In this document: positions 63,364 to 64,000 of the stretch, piece by piece
Layout: every line of letters begins with the position of its first letter
Numbering within the stretch: the stretch's first letter is position 1
Source of the DNA: Compostimonas suwonensis
Lineage (GTDB): Bacteria > Actinomycetota > Actinomycetes > Actinomycetales > Microbacteriaceae
NCBI RefSeq assembly: GCF_002797855.1
Contig: NZ_PGFB01000005.1
Location: forward strand, 372,001-436,000
Direction of reading: 5' to 3'
Length of the DNA stretch: 64,000 nt
Notes under the pieces: model-generated
What the model saw: only the letters and a program-made list of their open reading frames with translations
What the model was told of the DNA's origin: nothing
Database searches by the model: none
Made by a program: the position numbers and the translations under genes

Positions 63364-64000
63364 TCAGGCTGCGGCTTCGTCGCGCAGCGAACGGCCGGTC
63401 ATGGTGAGGAACACGTCGTCGAGCGTGGGGCGGCGCACCTCGATCTGCTCGAGGGCCACCCCCGCCGAGTCGAGCGAGCGCAGGAGCCCGGGCAGCACCG
63501 TGCCCGCGCGGGGCACGCGCACGCTCACGGTGAGCTCGGCGACATCCGCCGCCGTGCCTCCGGCGAGGGCTGTGAGCTGCGCCGCAGCCGTGGTGACGTG
63601 GGCGGCGTCGGTGAGCACGAGCTCGATGAGGTCGCCCGCCACCTGGCTCTTGAGCGCCTCGGGCGTGTCGCTCGCGACGATCGAGCCGTGGTCGATCACG
63701 AGGATGCGGTCGCACAGCGCGTCGGCCTCGTCGAGGTAGTGCGTCGTGAGGAAGACGGTCGCACCGCGCTGGGTGCGCAGATCGGAGATGTGCGTCCAGA
63801 GGTTGGCGCGCGCCTGCGGGTCGAGGCCCGTGGTCGGCTCGTCGAGGAAGACGAGCTTCGGGTCGTGCACGAGACCCATGGCGATGTCGAGGCGGCGGCG
63901 CTGGCCGCCCGAGAGGGTGCGCGGAGCCCGCGTCCACATGCCGTCGAGGTCGAGCTGCTCGAAGAGCTCCCTGCCCCGCCGCTCGGCCTGCTGCCGGCTG
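63364..64000 (-). CDS. ABC-2 exporter ATPase (DrrA type), N-terminus outside window
   Basis: The last 212 residues are present. Signature TLSGGQRRRLDIAMGL, Walker B LVFLDEPTTGLDPQ, H-loop LTTHYLDEADALCD, then the DrrA-type C-terminal domain (RPTLDDVFLTMTGRSL). Walker A and the start codon lie beyond base 64000. Shares an operon with the permease that follows. Confidence 0.95.
   Translation of the reverse strand, partial: SRQQAERRGRELFEQLDLDGMWTRAPRTLSGGQRRRLDIAMGLVHDPKLVFLDEPTTGLDPQARANLWTHISDLRTQRGATVFLTTHYLDEADALCDRILVIDHGSIVASDTPEALKSQVAGDLIELVLTDAAHVTTAAAQLTALAGGTAADVAELTVSVRVPRAGTVLPGLLRSLDSAGVALEQIEVRRPTLDDVFLTMTGRSLRDEAAA

Overview
The window is high-GC actinobacterial chromosome, most likely from Microbacteriaceae. 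This is inferred from near-exclusive G/C third codon positions, a NusG with a roughly 170-residue acidic N-terminal extension, an LAxTG-type wall-anchored protein, many starts that look leaderless, and the recurrent word GGATGC/GCATCC. No rRNA, integrase, transposase, CRISPR array or prophage module is visible.

Layout. 1-3.7 kb: araBDA operon on the minus strand (araA runs off the left edge), with a LacI regulator at 5.7-6.8 kb whose operator motif is shared with the araB promoter. A MarP-like membrane protease lies between them. 6.8-8.1 kb: an AbiEi-HTH/PD-(D/E)XK gene bracketed by two identical 71-bp palindromes. 8-19 kb: cyclase-family protein, amino-acid permease, a large wall-anchored alpha/beta hydrolase, the transsulfuration pair metB and cbs, and an ABC exporter. 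19.4-22.5 kb: ABC-F ATPase with a long leader, and an isocitrate lyase/PEP-mutase family enzyme. 22.8-28.9 kb: a sugar ABC importer with a divergent LacI regulator, then an MFS/MarR pair. 30-34 kb: rplJL with a leader attenuator, and a second MFS/MarR pair. 34-40 kb: OmpR-type two-component system beside a MacB-like exporter. 40-48 kb: YqaJ nuclease, hydrolase, oxidoreductase, phosphoribosyltransferase, a NarL-type two-component system and an acyltransferase. 48.6-51.5 kb: tRNA-Trp, secE, nusG, rplK, rplA. 51.8-54.1 kb: an aminotransferase followed by a second nuclease gene bracketed by another palindrome family. 54-62.5 kb: DrrAB-like exporter, two NarL-type two-component systems and PspC-domain envelope-stress proteins. 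62.6-64 kb: another ABC-2 exporter, cut by the right edge.

The most unusual signal is a set of ten intergenic palindromes in four sequence families (A: four 83-bp copies; B: three 58-bp cores; C: two 71-bp copies; D: one 58-bp copy). Each family with more than one copy has conserved arms and a fixed length, and nine of the ten copies sit at or just past a stop codon. Families B and C each bracket a gene for the same two-domain protein (N-terminal AbiEi-like HTH, C-terminal DUF559/Vsr-like nuclease). This looks like a nuclease/palindrome partnership comparable in layout, though not in enzyme, to REP sequences and their RAYT transposases. The regulatory links described (operators, leaderless promoters, attenuators) are read from sequence and have not been tested.
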